Below are positions 25,945-34,149 of a DNA stretch of 64,000 nt, piece after piece (the first letter of the stretch is position 1; the number at the start of each line of letters is the position of its first letter). Location: NCBI GenBank assembly GCA_963808615.1, contig CAWEGV010000010.1, positions 614,798-678,797 on the forward strand, written 5' to 3'. Below the pieces are notes generated by a model. It ran no database searches and was not told the origin of the DNA. It worked only from the letters and a program-made list of their open reading frames with translations. The position numbers and the translations under genes are program-made. Source of the stretch: Palsa-504 sp963808615 (GTDB taxonomy: Bacteria > Actinomycetota > Actinomycetes > Streptosporangiales > Streptosporangiaceae).

Positions 25945-26601
25945 ATGAACGACTCGTTGACCTACGGCAATTACGGAACGGCGACCCGGGACAGGACCCA
26001 TACCCTGTTCGGGCAGACGATGGGATACGTGGCCGTCACCACTGGCTTCTTCGCGCTGGGTGCCTACCTGGGCCGCAACCTGTCCCATGGCTGGGCCTTC
26101 GTGTGGTACATCGTCGCCTTCGCCTGCCTGATCGCCATGAATTTCACGGTCCGGCGGTCCGCGGGACTATCGGTGGTGCTGCTGCTGATCGTGGGGCTGG
26201 GCCTGGGGCTGGCCCTGGCGCCGACCCTGGTCTACTACGCGAGCACGAACCCGCAGGCGCTCTGGCAGGCCGGCGGCGCCACCGCGTTGTTCATCGCGGG
26301 CTTCGGCGCGGCCGGGTACGCGACGCGGCGGGACCTTTCCGGGCTGGCCCGGCTGTGCTTCTGGGCCCTGCTGGCCCTCATCGTGGTCGGCATCGTGCTG
26401 ATCTTCGTCCGGATCCCGCACGCCTACCTGGTCTGGTCGATCCTCGGGCTGGTGATCTTCGCGGGCCTGACCATGTACGACTTCCAGCGGCTTCGGCGCT
26501 CGAAGGACCTCGACTCCGCGCCGCTGATCGCGGCCTCGATCTTCCTCGACGCACTGAACGTGTTCCTGTTCTTCCTGCGGATCTTCTCCCGGGGTAACTA
26601 A
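25945..26601 (+). CDS. Bax inhibitor-1 (BI-1/YccA) family membrane protein
   Basis: A 218-residue protein with seven membrane helices. The family signature is seen in FGQTMGYVAVTTGFFALGAYLG at the start and GLTMYDFQRLRRSKD followed by AASIFLDALNVFLFFLRIF near the end (the conserved acidic YDxQ and final helix). Bacterial BI-1 proteins such as YetJ are pH-sensitive calcium leak channels; a similar role is inferred. Monocistronic; ATG 25945 with GGAGAGAA upstream. Confidence 0.9.
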   Translation: MNDSLTYGNYGTATRDRTHTLFGQTMGYVAVTTGFFALGAYLGRNLSHGWAFVWYIVAFACLIAMNFTVRRSAGLSVVLLLIVGLGLGLALAPTLVYYASTNPQALWQAGGATALFIAGFGAAGYATRRDLSGLARLCFWALLALIVVGIVLIFVRIPHAYLVWSILGLVIFAGLTMYDFQRLRRSKDLDSAPLIAASIFLDALNVFLFFLRIFSRGN

Positions 26602-26648
26602 AGCCCTGGGTGTCGCGTTGAGCCGGCGAGACACCCGACAATAGGAGC

Positions 26649-28403
26649 GTGCGGATACGTAGCGCGCTGGCCAAGCCGGTGAGGTGGATCTGGTCGGTCC
26701 GCGGAGCGATGTTGCTCTGCGGGGCGCTGCTCGTGCTCACCTTCCCCGCCGCGAACCTGGAGTTCCTGGCCTGGTTCGGGCTAGTGCCGGGGCTGGTGCT
26801 GATCGTCAGGTCGCCCACCGCCCGGGAGGGCGGGATACGCGCCTGGTGGCTGGGTGCGGGGTACCTTATCGCGGCGCTGTACTGGATGGCACCGGAAATC
26901 GGGCCCGCGGTGCTGCTGGTCGCGACGGTATTCGGCATTATGTGGGTGCCGTTCGGGGTGGCCGCGGCCAAGCTGCTGCGGCCCCCGCTCAGCTGGCCGC
27001 GGGCGCTGGCCGCGCTCGTGGTCGTGCCTAGTTGCTGGGTGCTCACCGAGTGGCTGCGATCCTGGCAGGCCCTCGGCGGCCCGTGGGCAGTGTTCGGTGT
27101 CAGCCAGTGGCAGCATCCCGCGGTGCTCGCGCTGGCTGCGGTCGGCGGCGTCTGGCTGGTCAGCTTCGCGCTGGTCATGGCGAACGTGGCCATCGTGGTG
27201 GTGATCGAGTCGCTGCCGCGAGTGGGCTCGGCCCTGCTGCCCGGCGCGTCCCCGGCGCCCCAAAGTGCCGTGGCGCCCCCAGGAGTCGCGGTGCCCCAGG
27301 GAGCCGCGGCGCTCCAAGGAGCCGCGGCATCCCAGGGAGCCGCGGCATCCCAGCGAGCCTGGCGGCCGGGGCTGGCCGCGCTCGGCGTGACCGCCGTGCT
27401 GGCCACCGTCTTTGCCGGGCCGCTGGCGTTCGCGCTCACCCCGGCCAGCCCCGCGGTCCGCCAGGTCACGGTGGCCATGGTGCAGCCGGGCATGCTGAGC
27501 AACGTGAGCCTGCGCCAGCACGCGTCGGAGACACTGACCGCCGAGCTGAGCCGGGCCGGCACGCTGAGCGGCGTGCGGCCGGACCTGGTCGTCTGGGGTG
27601 AGAGCAGCATCGCCGAGGACCTCACGCTGCCGAAGTCGCACGCACTGCTGAGCCAGATAGAGGCGCTGTCCGCCACCGATGGCGCCGACGTCCTGGTCAG
27701 CCAGGACGCCACGCCGCCGGGCAAGGGCCACGAGAAGTGGGCGGTCCTGGTCAGTCCCTCCGGGATCAAGGGCATCTACATCAAGACGCGGCTGGTGCCC
27801 TTCGGCGAGTACATACCGTTCCGGCAGCAACTCGGCTGGCTCACCAAGATCAGCAAGGCGGCGTCGTCGAACATGATCCCGGGCACCGGCGCGCACTTGC
27901 TCCAGGCCACCGACCGGGAGGGCCGCCCGCTGCCGATAGGCGTGCTGATCTGCTTCGAGTCCGCGTTTCCCGACATGGCACGGGTCGACTCGGACCAGGG
28001 CGCGCAGCTGATCGTGTACCAGTCGGCGACGTCCACCTTCCAGGGCACCTGGGGACCGGACCAGCACGCCTCGCTGGGCGCGGTGCGCGCCGCCGAGACC
28101 GGACGGCCCGTGGTCCAGGCCGCGCTGACCGGAGACACGGTGGCGTATGACGCCCGGGGCAGGCTGCTGGCCTGGATGGGCCAGTCCTCCCACGGCGTGG
28201 TCACCGTCCGGCTGGGGCTGCCCGCGACCTCGGCCAGGACCATCTACGACCGGCTCGGTGACTACGTGCCGTGGGCCGCGCTGGCGGTGGCGGTGGCCGC
28301 CGCGCTGGTCATGTTTGCGAATTCTCGTGGTCTTACTGGCCGTAGAGCTGGTATCGGCGGCGGGCATGAGGCACAATACGTAGAGGACTCCGTGCCGCGC
28401 TGA
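26649..28403 (+). CDS. lnt: Apolipoprotein N-acyltransferase
   Basis: A 584-residue enzyme that adds the third acyl chain to lipoproteins at the outer face of the cytoplasmic membrane. N-terminal half: about six helices. C-terminal half: carbon-nitrogen hydrolase domain with the triad Glu (VVWGESS), Lys (YIKTRLVPFGEYIPF) and Cys (GVLICFESAFPD); a further helix closes the protein. A proline/alanine/glutamine repeat (27271-27358) fills the loop before the sixth helix and is probably periplasmic or cytoplasmic linker. TGATG overlaps the next frame. Confidence 0.93.
   Translation: MRIRSALAKPVRWIWSVRGAMLLCGALLVLTFPAANLEFLAWFGLVPGLVLIVRSPTAREGGIRAWWLGAGYLIAALYWMAPEIGPAVLLVATVFGIMWVPFGVAAAKLLRPPLSWPRALAALVVVPSCWVLTEWLRSWQALGGPWAVFGVSQWQHPAVLALAAVGGVWLVSFALVMANVAIVVVIESLPRVGSALLPGASPAPQSAVAPPGVAVPQGAAALQGAAASQGAAASQRAWRPGLAALGVTAVLATVFAGPLAFALTPASPAVRQVTVAMVQPGMLSNVSLRQHASETLTAELSRAGTLSGVRPDLVVWGESSIAEDLTLPKSHALLSQIEALSATDGADVLVSQDATPPGKGHEKWAVLVSPSGIKGIYIKTRLVPFGEYIPFRQQLGWLTKISKAASSNMIPGTGAHLLQATDREGRPLPIGVLICFESAFPDMARVDSDQGAQLIVYQSATSTFQGTWGPDQHASLGAVRAAETGRPVVQAALTGDTVAYDARGRLLAWMGQSSHGVVTVRLGLPATSARTIYDRLGDYVPWAALAVAVAAALVMFANSRGLTGRRAGIGGGHEAQYVEDSVPR
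27271..27358 (+). repeat. Degenerate 15-18-bp repeats in lnt loop
   Basis: Copies of GCATCCCAGGGAGCCGCG-like units encode VPQGAAALQGAAASQGAAAS. Reading frame is kept; the segment lies in a loop between helices. Confidence 0.65.
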
Positions 28404-28444
28404 TGAGGTCGCTGGGGAAGGCGAACCTCGTCTTAGGAGGCACG

Positions 28445-28942
28445 GTGTCCGCACATGGTGTTCTGTACGTTCATTCAGCGCCCCCGGCGCTCTGCCCGCA
28501 TATCGAGTGGGCAGTAGCAGGAATCGTGGGGGCGCATGTTGGCATGCCGTGGGTCGGCCAGCCCGCCGCCCCTGGATCGTTGCGTGCCGAGCTCACCTGG
28601 CAGGCGCGGCCGGGCACGGCGGGAGAAATCGCGTCCGCGCTGGCCGGGTGGAACAGGCTCAGGTTCGAGGTCACTGAGGACAGCTCACCCGGCTGTGACG
28701 GAGTGCGCCACTGCTACACGCCGGACCTGGGCATCTTCAGCGCCGTGACGGCGGCCAACGGCGACATCGTGGTGCCGGAGAACCGGCTCCGCGCCGTGGT
28801 GACGATGACGGTAGGGGCGGGTGTCGCGTCGCTGGAGGACGAGCTCGGCAAGCTGCTCGGCACGGCGTGGGACAACGAACTCGAGCCGTTCCGCCGGGCC
28901 GCAGACGGTGCCCCCGTCCGCTGGCTCAACGCCACCGGCTGA
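28445..28942 (+). CDS. DUF3145 family protein
   Basis: A 165-residue soluble actinobacterial protein. The conserved course is clear: GVLYVHSAPPALCPHIEWAVAG, PAAPGSLRAELTWQARPGTA, LRFEVTEDSS, TPDLGIFSAVTAANGDIVVPENRLRA, and the end AWDNELEPFRRAADGAPVRWL. Function unknown. The GTG at 28445 preceded by AGGAGG (28435-28440) is chosen over ATG 28403 because homology starts at SAHGVLY. It follows lnt and converges on guaB1. Confidence 0.88.
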   Translation: MSAHGVLYVHSAPPALCPHIEWAVAGIVGAHVGMPWVGQPAAPGSLRAELTWQARPGTAGEIASALAGWNRLRFEVTEDSSPGCDGVRHCYTPDLGIFSAVTAANGDIVVPENRLRAVVTMTVGAGVASLEDELGKLLGTAWDNELEPFRRAADGAPVRWLNATG

Positions 28943-28951
28943 AGCCAGCCG

Positions 28952-30388
28952 TCACCAGCTGGTAGGCACCGGCATGCCCTCGCTGTAGCCCGCGGCGCTC
29001 TGCACGCCGACGGTCGCCCGCTCGGCGAACTCGGCCAGGTTCGCCGCCCCGGCGTAGGTGCATGCCGAGCGGAGCCCGGCCACGATCATGTCGATCAGGT
29101 CCTCCACGCCGGGCCGCACGGGGTCCAGGTACATGCGCGCCGAGGAGATGCCCTCCTCGAACAGTTCCTTGCGCGCCCGCTCGAACGGGGTGTCGCTAGC
29201 CGACCGGAGTCGCACCGCCCGCGCCGAGGCCATCCCGAAGCTCTCCTTGTACAGCCGCCCCTCAGGGGACCGGAACGTGTCACCTGGGGACTCGTACGTG
29301 CCGGCGAACCACGACCCGATCATTACGTTGGACGCGCCCGCGGCCAGCGCCAGCGCCACGTCCCGCGGGTGCCGGACGCCGCCGTCGGCCCAGACGTGCG
29401 CGCCGAGCTTGCGGGCCTGCCCGGCGCACTCCAGCACCGCGGAGAACTGCGGCCGTCCCACGCCGGTCATCATCCGGGTGGTGCACATCGCGCCGGGCCC
29501 CACGCCCACCTTGACCACGTCCGCCCCGGCCTGGACCAGGTCGGCGACCCCCTCGGCGGTGACCACGTTGCCGCCTACCACCGGGACCTCGGGCGCCAGC
29601 GAGCGCACCGCGGCCAGCGCGCAGATCATCTTCTCCTGATGCCCGTGCGCGGTGTCCACCACGAGCACGTCCGCGCCCGCGTCGAGCAGCAGCTTGGCCT
29701 TGGCGGCCACGTCGCCGTTGACGCCGAGCGCGGCGCCGACCCGAAGCCGCCCCGAGGCGTCGACGGCGGGGGAGTACAGCGTCGCGCGCAGCGCCCCGGT
29801 CCGCGTCATGATGCCCAGGCAGCGGCCGGAGCCATCCACCACCGGCGCCAGCCGGTGCCGTCCCTCGTGCAGCAGCGAGAAGGCCCGCTCGGGCGGCGTG
29901 CCCGCGGGCAGCGTGAACGGGTCGGCCGACATCACCTGGCGGAGCTGGGTGAACCGGTCCACGCCCAGGCAGTCGGCCTCGGTGGCCACGCCGACCGGCC
30001 GCCCGTCCTCGACCACCACCACCGCGTTGTGCGCGCGCTTGGGCAGCAGGCTCAGCGCATCGCCGGCGGTATCGCCCGGGCCGAGCGTCAGCGCGGTCTC
30101 CACCACCAGATCCCGCGACTTGACCCAGGCGATCACGTCCGCGACCACGTCGGCCGGGATGTCCTGGGGCAAGATGGCCAGGCCACCGCGCCGCGCCACC
30201 GTTTCCGCCATCCGCCGCCCGGAGACCGCGGTCATGTTGGCCGTCACCACGGGGATGGTGGCGCCGCTGCCGTCTGTGGTGGCCAGGTCGACATCGAGCC
30301 GCGAGCCGACGGCCGACCGGCCCGGCACCATGAAGACATCGCTGTAGGTCAGGTCATGCTCGGGAGCTTGCCCGTTGAGAAAGCGCAC
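28952..30388 (-). CDS. guaB1: GuaB1-family IMP dehydrogenase-related protein (GMP reductase-like)
   Basis: A 478-residue (beta/alpha)8 enzyme with two CBS domains (about 95-220). DLTYSDVFMVPGRSAVGSR at the start, VDTAHGHQEKM, GNVVTAEG, the catalytic Cys loop GPGAMCTTRMMTGVGRPQFSAV and KESFGMASARAV are present. In mycobacteria GuaB1 acts as a GMP reductase converting GMP to IMP; the same role is inferred. The GTG at 30388 with GGGGAG 9 nt before it gives VRFLNGQ, the family start; the frame continues upstream without support. Divergent from the FolP2-like gene. Confidence 0.92.
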   Translation of the reverse strand: MRFLNGQAPEHDLTYSDVFMVPGRSAVGSRLDVDLATTDGSGATIPVVTANMTAVSGRRMAETVARRGGLAILPQDIPADVVADVIAWVKSRDLVVETALTLGPGDTAGDALSLLPKRAHNAVVVVEDGRPVGVATEADCLGVDRFTQLRQVMSADPFTLPAGTPPERAFSLLHEGRHRLAPVVDGSGRCLGIMTRTGALRATLYSPAVDASGRLRVGAALGVNGDVAAKAKLLLDAGADVLVVDTAHGHQEKMICALAAVRSLAPEVPVVGGNVVTAEGVADLVQAGADVVKVGVGPGAMCTTRMMTGVGRPQFSAVLECAGQARKLGAHVWADGGVRHPRDVALALAAGASNVMIGSWFAGTYESPGDTFRSPEGRLYKESFGMASARAVRLRSASDTPFERARKELFEEGISSARMYLDPVRPGVEDLIDMIVAGLRSACTYAGAANLAEFAERATVGVQSAAGYSEGMPVPTSW

Positions 30389-30534
30389 GTAGAGATTCTC
30401 CCCGACCCGCGGGGGTACTGTAGCCTCCTTCCGGTGGCCCGCCCTCCACCGCAAGGCCCACCGCAAGGCCCGCCGAAGGCCGCCGGACTCTCCGGCTTGG
30501 TACCCGGGAGTGGAACCCAGGATCGTTCGGCAGC

Positions 30535-31320
30535 ATGGCCGTGATCAACCGGACGCCAGACTCGTTCTTCGATCGCGGGGCCACCGCAGAGTTCGGCGCC
30601 GCCCTGGACGCGGCCAGCCGGGCGGTGGCCGACGGCGCCGACATCGTCGACGTCGGCGGGGTGAAGGCCGGGCCGGGCCAGGAGGTGACCAGCGCGGCGG
30701 AAATCGACCGGGTGGCGGGCCTGGTCGCGGCGGTGCGCGAGCGGCATCCGGACATCGTGATCAGCGTCGATACCTGGCGAAGCGAGATCGGGGAGGTGGT
30801 CGCCCAGGCCGGCGCGGACCTGCTCAACGACGCCTGGGGCGGCGCCGATCCCCGGCTCGCCGAGGTCGCGGCCGAGTACGGAACCGGACTGGTCTGCTCA
30901 CACGCCGGCGGCCTGCCGCCGCGCACCCGCCCGCACCGGCCCGCGTACGGCGCCCTCGTGCGGGACGTCACCGCCTACGTCACCGGATATGCCGAACGGG
31001 CCGTGGCATCAGGCGTCCGCGCCTGCTCCATCCTGGTGGATCCCGCTCACGACTTCGGCAAGAACACCTGGCAGTCGCTCGAGCTCACCCGGTGCCTGGG
31101 CGAACTGACGGCCACCGGCTGGCCGGTGCTGGTCGCGGTCGCGGACAAGGACTTCATCGGCGAATCCCTCGATCTACCCGTGGATCAGCGCGCCGAGGGG
31201 ACGATCGCCACTCTGGCCGTCTGCGCCTGGCTCGGCGCCCGCGTCTACCGCGTGCACGACGTCCCCGCCGCCCGCCAAGCGCTCAGCGCAGTGGCAGCGA
31301 TGCGCCCGCCCGGCACCTAG
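30535..31320 (+). CDS. folP2: Dihydropteroate synthase-like protein, FolP2 type
   Basis: A 261-residue (beta/alpha)8 protein resembling M. tuberculosis FolP2. Shared with it are AVINRTPDSFFDRGATAEF, ADIVDVGGVKAGPG, VDTWRSEIG, LLNDAWGG, GLVCSHAGG, ILVDPAHDFGKNTW, VADKDFIGES and RAEGTIATLAV. FolP2 lacks proven DHPS activity in mycobacteria; the pterin-binding Asn and Asp are kept, but KxGP-type positions differ from FolP1. ATG 30535 is the only usable start in the frame, beginning at the first conserved residues and without a strong ribosome site, so the N-terminus is uncertain. Confidence 0.82.
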   Translation: MAVINRTPDSFFDRGATAEFGAALDAASRAVADGADIVDVGGVKAGPGQEVTSAAEIDRVAGLVAAVRERHPDIVISVDTWRSEIGEVVAQAGADLLNDAWGGADPRLAEVAAEYGTGLVCSHAGGLPPRTRPHRPAYGALVRDVTAYVTGYAERAVASGVRACSILVDPAHDFGKNTWQSLELTRCLGELTATGWPVLVAVADKDFIGESLDLPVDQRAEGTIATLAVCAWLGARVYRVHDVPAARQALSAVAAMRPPGT

Positions 31321-31400
31321 CTCCTCCGAGCGCCCACATCGGCGCGCCCCCTCTGCGCCACACCCGTCACAGCTGCGACGCCCTCCATGATCATGAAGGG

Positions 31401-31425
31401 TTTTACCCCCGGAAGAGGGGCAAAA
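31401..31425. terminator. Bidirectional intrinsic terminator
   Basis: TTTTACCCC, loop, GGGGCAAAA: nine paired positions with an A-C mismatch, flanked by T and A runs so that both strands end in a U-tract. It lies between folP2 (plus) and the TetR gene (minus). A second hairpin (CCCT-N12-AGGG, 31381-31400) is adjacent. Confidence 0.75.
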
Positions 31426-31455
31426 GGCTTCGTGAACTTCTCCTCGCGCCACATG

Positions 31456-32163
31456 TCACGAAACGGAGAGGCCGAATGCGGCGAACATGATGTCGGCGAT
31501 CCGGTCGGCCATCTCCTCCTCGGGCAGGCGGATCTCGGTGCTGATCAGGTAGTTCACCCGCTCGAGCATCATCAGGCAGGCCACCGCGGTCAGCTCGGCG
31601 TGCTCCTGGTGCCGCCCCGCCGCCTCGGCGGCAGCCGTCATGCCCGTGGTCATGGCCTCGGCGATGCTGAAGAACAGCCGCAGGCCGTCGCCGAACATCT
31701 CCCCGGGCGCGTTCGCCGAGCTGAGGGTGCGGAGCACGGTCCCGTGCGCGGCGTAGGCCTTGAAGAACTTGCGGACCCACTGGCGCAGCACCTTCAGCCC
31801 GGTCTCGTCGCTGGTGACGACGGGGAAGTCGCCGGCCACGATCTCCATATCGTGCAGCGCGTCCCTCATCAGCGCCTTGAACAGGTCTTCCTTGTTCGAG
31901 AAATACAGGTAAAAGGTGCCGTGCGAGATTCCGGCCCGGCTCACCACGTCGTCCACGCGCACGCCTTGGAAGCCGCGCTCTTCGAACTCGACGATGCCCG
32001 CCTCGAGCAGCCTGCGGACGGTCTCCCGGCCCTGCGCCCGCAGTTCGCGGTCCTGGGCGGGAGTCCCGCCGCCCAGCGAGGGTCTGGCCGGCTGCTTCCT
32101 CGCTGGCCTCCCGGTCCCGCGGGGCGCGGCGCTGGCGGGCCCGCGGCTTGCCTCCTGGTTCAT
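31456..32163 (-). CDS. TetR/AcrR family transcriptional regulator
   Basis: A 235-residue repressor-type protein. A basic Pro/Arg-rich leader of about 40 residues precedes the DNA-binding domain: TVRRLLEAGIVEFEERGFQGVRVDDVVSRAGISHGTFYLYFSNKEDLFKAL, a complete HTH. The remaining helices form the ligand and dimer domain (ANAPGEMFGDGLRLFF; MLERVNYLISTEIR). The inducer is unknown. ATG 32163 is chosen; the frame continues to 32364 without support. Divergent from the DUF2079 gene. Confidence 0.88.
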   Translation of the reverse strand: MNQEASRGPASAAPRGTGRPARKQPARPSLGGGTPAQDRELRAQGRETVRRLLEAGIVEFEERGFQGVRVDDVVSRAGISHGTFYLYFSNKEDLFKALMRDALHDMEIVAGDFPVVTSDETGLKVLRQWVRKFFKAYAAHGTVLRTLSSANAPGEMFGDGLRLFFSIAEAMTTGMTAAAEAAGRHQEHAELTAVACLMMLERVNYLISTEIRLPEEEMADRIADIMFAAFGLSVS

Positions 32164-32253
32164 AGCAAGAGAGTAGCCGTCCGGGCCATGAGTGCCGCAC
32201 TTTCGGCCAACGTGCGGCGCTTTCCTGGCCACGGCGCTGCTACCCTTCCTGCG

Positions 32254-34137
32254 GTGAGCTCTGTCTCCCCGGGGGGCCGAACCCCTGGGATCCCCCCGCG
32301 CATGGAAGGGCCCCCCATCCCCCCTGGGCCTCCCCATATTCCTCTGGCCCCCCAGACCCCTCATGGGCGTGCCGGTGCTGCGGCCCCCCCGAGCGAGGCT
32401 GAGGGGGAGGCCACCGGTAGCGGGCGGCTCGGTGCGCTATGGCATCGCACCGCGGTCAGGGTCGGTGCGCTCACCGCGGGCGCCGCGTTCATCTACTGCC
32501 TGGATTCGCTGATCTTGTTCCGCCGCTTCCTGGCCAGCACATTTGACCTGGTCATCTTCGACCAGGGGATCCGCGGCTACGCGCACTTCGGTGCGCCGGT
32601 CTCGATCGCGCGTGGCGTGTCCGACGGCGAGGGCGTCCACTTCATGCTGCTCGCCGATCACTGGTCGCCGATCCTGGCCCTGCTGGCGCCGCTGTACTGG
32701 ATCCACGACGACCCGACCACGCTGCTTGTGGTGCAGGGCATGCTGTTCGCGCTGGCCATCCCGCCGCTGTGGGCGTACACGCGGCGCAAGCTCGGCGCGG
32801 GCGCGGCGTATTTCGTGTGCGTGGCCTATGCGCTGTCCCTGCCGGTCATGGCGGCCGTGATCTTCGACTTCCACGAGGTCGCGTTCGTCCCGGTGCTGAC
32901 CGCCGTGATGGTCGAGCGGTTCGATGCGGTGTCTCCTCGGGGGGACGACCCCCCCAGACCCCCCCGCTCACTGGGGGACTCCCCGTCCCCCCGTTCCCCC
33001 CTGGCCCCCCGCTCACGGGGGGACTCCCCGTCCCCCCGTACCCCCCTGGCCCCCCGGACCCTCCGGGCCTGGGCCCGGGACCCCCTGGTAGGGGGGATCG
33101 CCGCCGCGCTGGCGCTGCTGCTGGTCAAGGAGGACATGGGCCTGCTCGTGGCGGGCTTCGGATGCTACCTGCTGCTGACCAGGCGGCGGCCCGAGATCTG
33201 GATCGGGCTGGCCTTCGTGATCGGCGGAGTCACCGCCACCTGGGTGGCCACGCAGCTGCTGATTCCCGCCTTCGGCGGATCAGCCACCTTCTACTGGGCC
33301 TACGGCCAGTTCGGGCCCACGCTGGGCAGCGCCCTGGCCAACATGCTCAGCCATCCCCTGCACGCTGTGCAGGTGTTCGTCACCCCAGCGGTGAAGGCCC
33401 GGACGATGATCGGGCTGCTCGCAGCGTTCGGCTTCCTGTCGCTGGCCTCGCCGATGGTGGTCGCGGTGCTGCCGCTTCTGGCCGAGCGGATGCTGGCGTC
33501 CGGCTATCCGTTCTGGTGGTGGTCCGACTACCAGTACGACGCGTTCGTGGTCATGATGCTGTGCTGCGCCGCCGTCGACGGCGCCGCGCGGCTGCAGCGC
33601 CACTGGCCGCCGGGCTGGAACCGCTGGCTGACCTACCCCTGGTCCCGCCCTGCGTGGCTGCGCCGCGGCGGCTCGCCGTGGCCGCCGGCGACATTGTGGG
33701 CGGCCGCGATCTGCGCGGCCGCCCTGGTCTATGTCCCTTCCTCGCCGTTCAGCCCGCTGCTGCACCCGGGCTTCTACGGGGTCAATGCGCGGATGCAGGC
33801 GGCCGCGGCAGCGGTCGCGCACGTGCCCTCGGCAGTGGAGGTGGAGGCGTCCGACAACCTCGGCCCGGAGCTGTCCGGCCGGGACACGGTGCTGCTGCTG
33901 GACGGGACGCCCCGGTGGGCACCGTGGGTGGCCGGGGACACTCTCGGGCTCGACTTCCCGTTCTGCTCGCCCAGCCAGCAGGCTCGGGAACTGGCCTACC
34001 TGCAGGCGCACGGCTACCAGCTGATGTTCGCCGACGACGGCTACGTGGTACTGCACCGGCCCGCAGACTGGCGCACCGTGCAGGCCCTCGCCCATCCGCT
34101 GCCGGCGGCCCACGTGCATACGAACATCTGCTACTGA
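32254..34137 (+). CDS. DUF2079 family polytopic membrane protein
   Basis: About 627 residues. The DUF2079 core begins at TFDLVIFDQGIRGYAHFGAPVSIARGV (Asp residues in the first outer loop), with GVHFMLLADHWSPILALLAPLYW, DFHEVAFVPVL and many helices, then an extracytoplasmic tail (EVEASDNLGPELSGRDTVLLLDGTPRW). The fold suggests a GT-C type lipid-linked sugar transferase; activity unproven. The start is uncertain: GTG 32254 or ATG 32302, both inside GC-rich element B; a second element (C) fills a loop near the middle. The open frame upstream of 32188 is antisense to TetR. Confidence 0.8.
   Translation: MSSVSPGGRTPGIPPRMEGPPIPPGPPHIPLAPQTPHGRAGAAAPPSEAEGEATGSGRLGALWHRTAVRVGALTAGAAFIYCLDSLILFRRFLASTFDLVIFDQGIRGYAHFGAPVSIARGVSDGEGVHFMLLADHWSPILALLAPLYWIHDDPTTLLVVQGMLFALAIPPLWAYTRRKLGAGAAYFVCVAYALSLPVMAAVIFDFHEVAFVPVLTAVMVERFDAVSPRGDDPPRPPRSLGDSPSPRSPLAPRSRGDSPSPRTPLAPRTLRAWARDPLVGGIAAALALLLVKEDMGLLVAGFGCYLLLTRRRPEIWIGLAFVIGGVTATWVATQLLIPAFGGSATFYWAYGQFGPTLGSALANMLSHPLHAVQVFVTPAVKARTMIGLLAAFGFLSLASPMVVAVLPLLAERMLASGYPFWWWSDYQYDAFVVMMLCCAAVDGAARLQRHWPPGWNRWLTYPWSRPAWLRRGGSPWPPATLWAAAICAAALVYVPSSPFSPLLHPGFYGVNARMQAAAAAVAHVPSAVEVEASDNLGPELSGRDTVLLLDGTPRWAPWVAGDTLGLDFPFCSPSQQARELAYLQAHGYQLMFADDGYVVLHRPADWRTVQALAHPLPAAHVHTNICY
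32265..32360 (-). repeat. GC-rich palindromic element, copy B (reverse orientation)
   Basis: CCCCGGGGGGCCGAACCCC, then TGGGATCCCCCCG, is the reverse complement of the core of copies D and E (CGGGGGGATCCCGGGGGGTCG-type). It encodes the proline/glycine-rich N-terminus of the DUF2079 protein. Confidence 0.6.
32937..33100 (-). repeat. GC-rich palindromic element, copy C (reverse orientation, expanded)
   Basis: CTCGGGGGGACGACCCCCCC plus runs of CCCCCC spaced by TCACGGGGGGACTCCCC, present about twice. The core GGGGGACGACCCCC is the reverse complement of GGGGGTCGTCCCCC. It encodes DSPSPR(S/T)PLAPR repeats in a loop of the DUF2079 protein. Confidence 0.65.
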
Positions 34138-34149
34138 GGACGACCATCG

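Noticed and set aside
29369..30544. 391-codon plus-strand frame over guaB1
   Set aside because: Antisense shadow; no family features.
31387..32187. Upstream part of the 916-codon frame of the DUF2079 gene
   Set aside because: Antisense to a well-supported TetR gene; a realistic start is at or after 32188.
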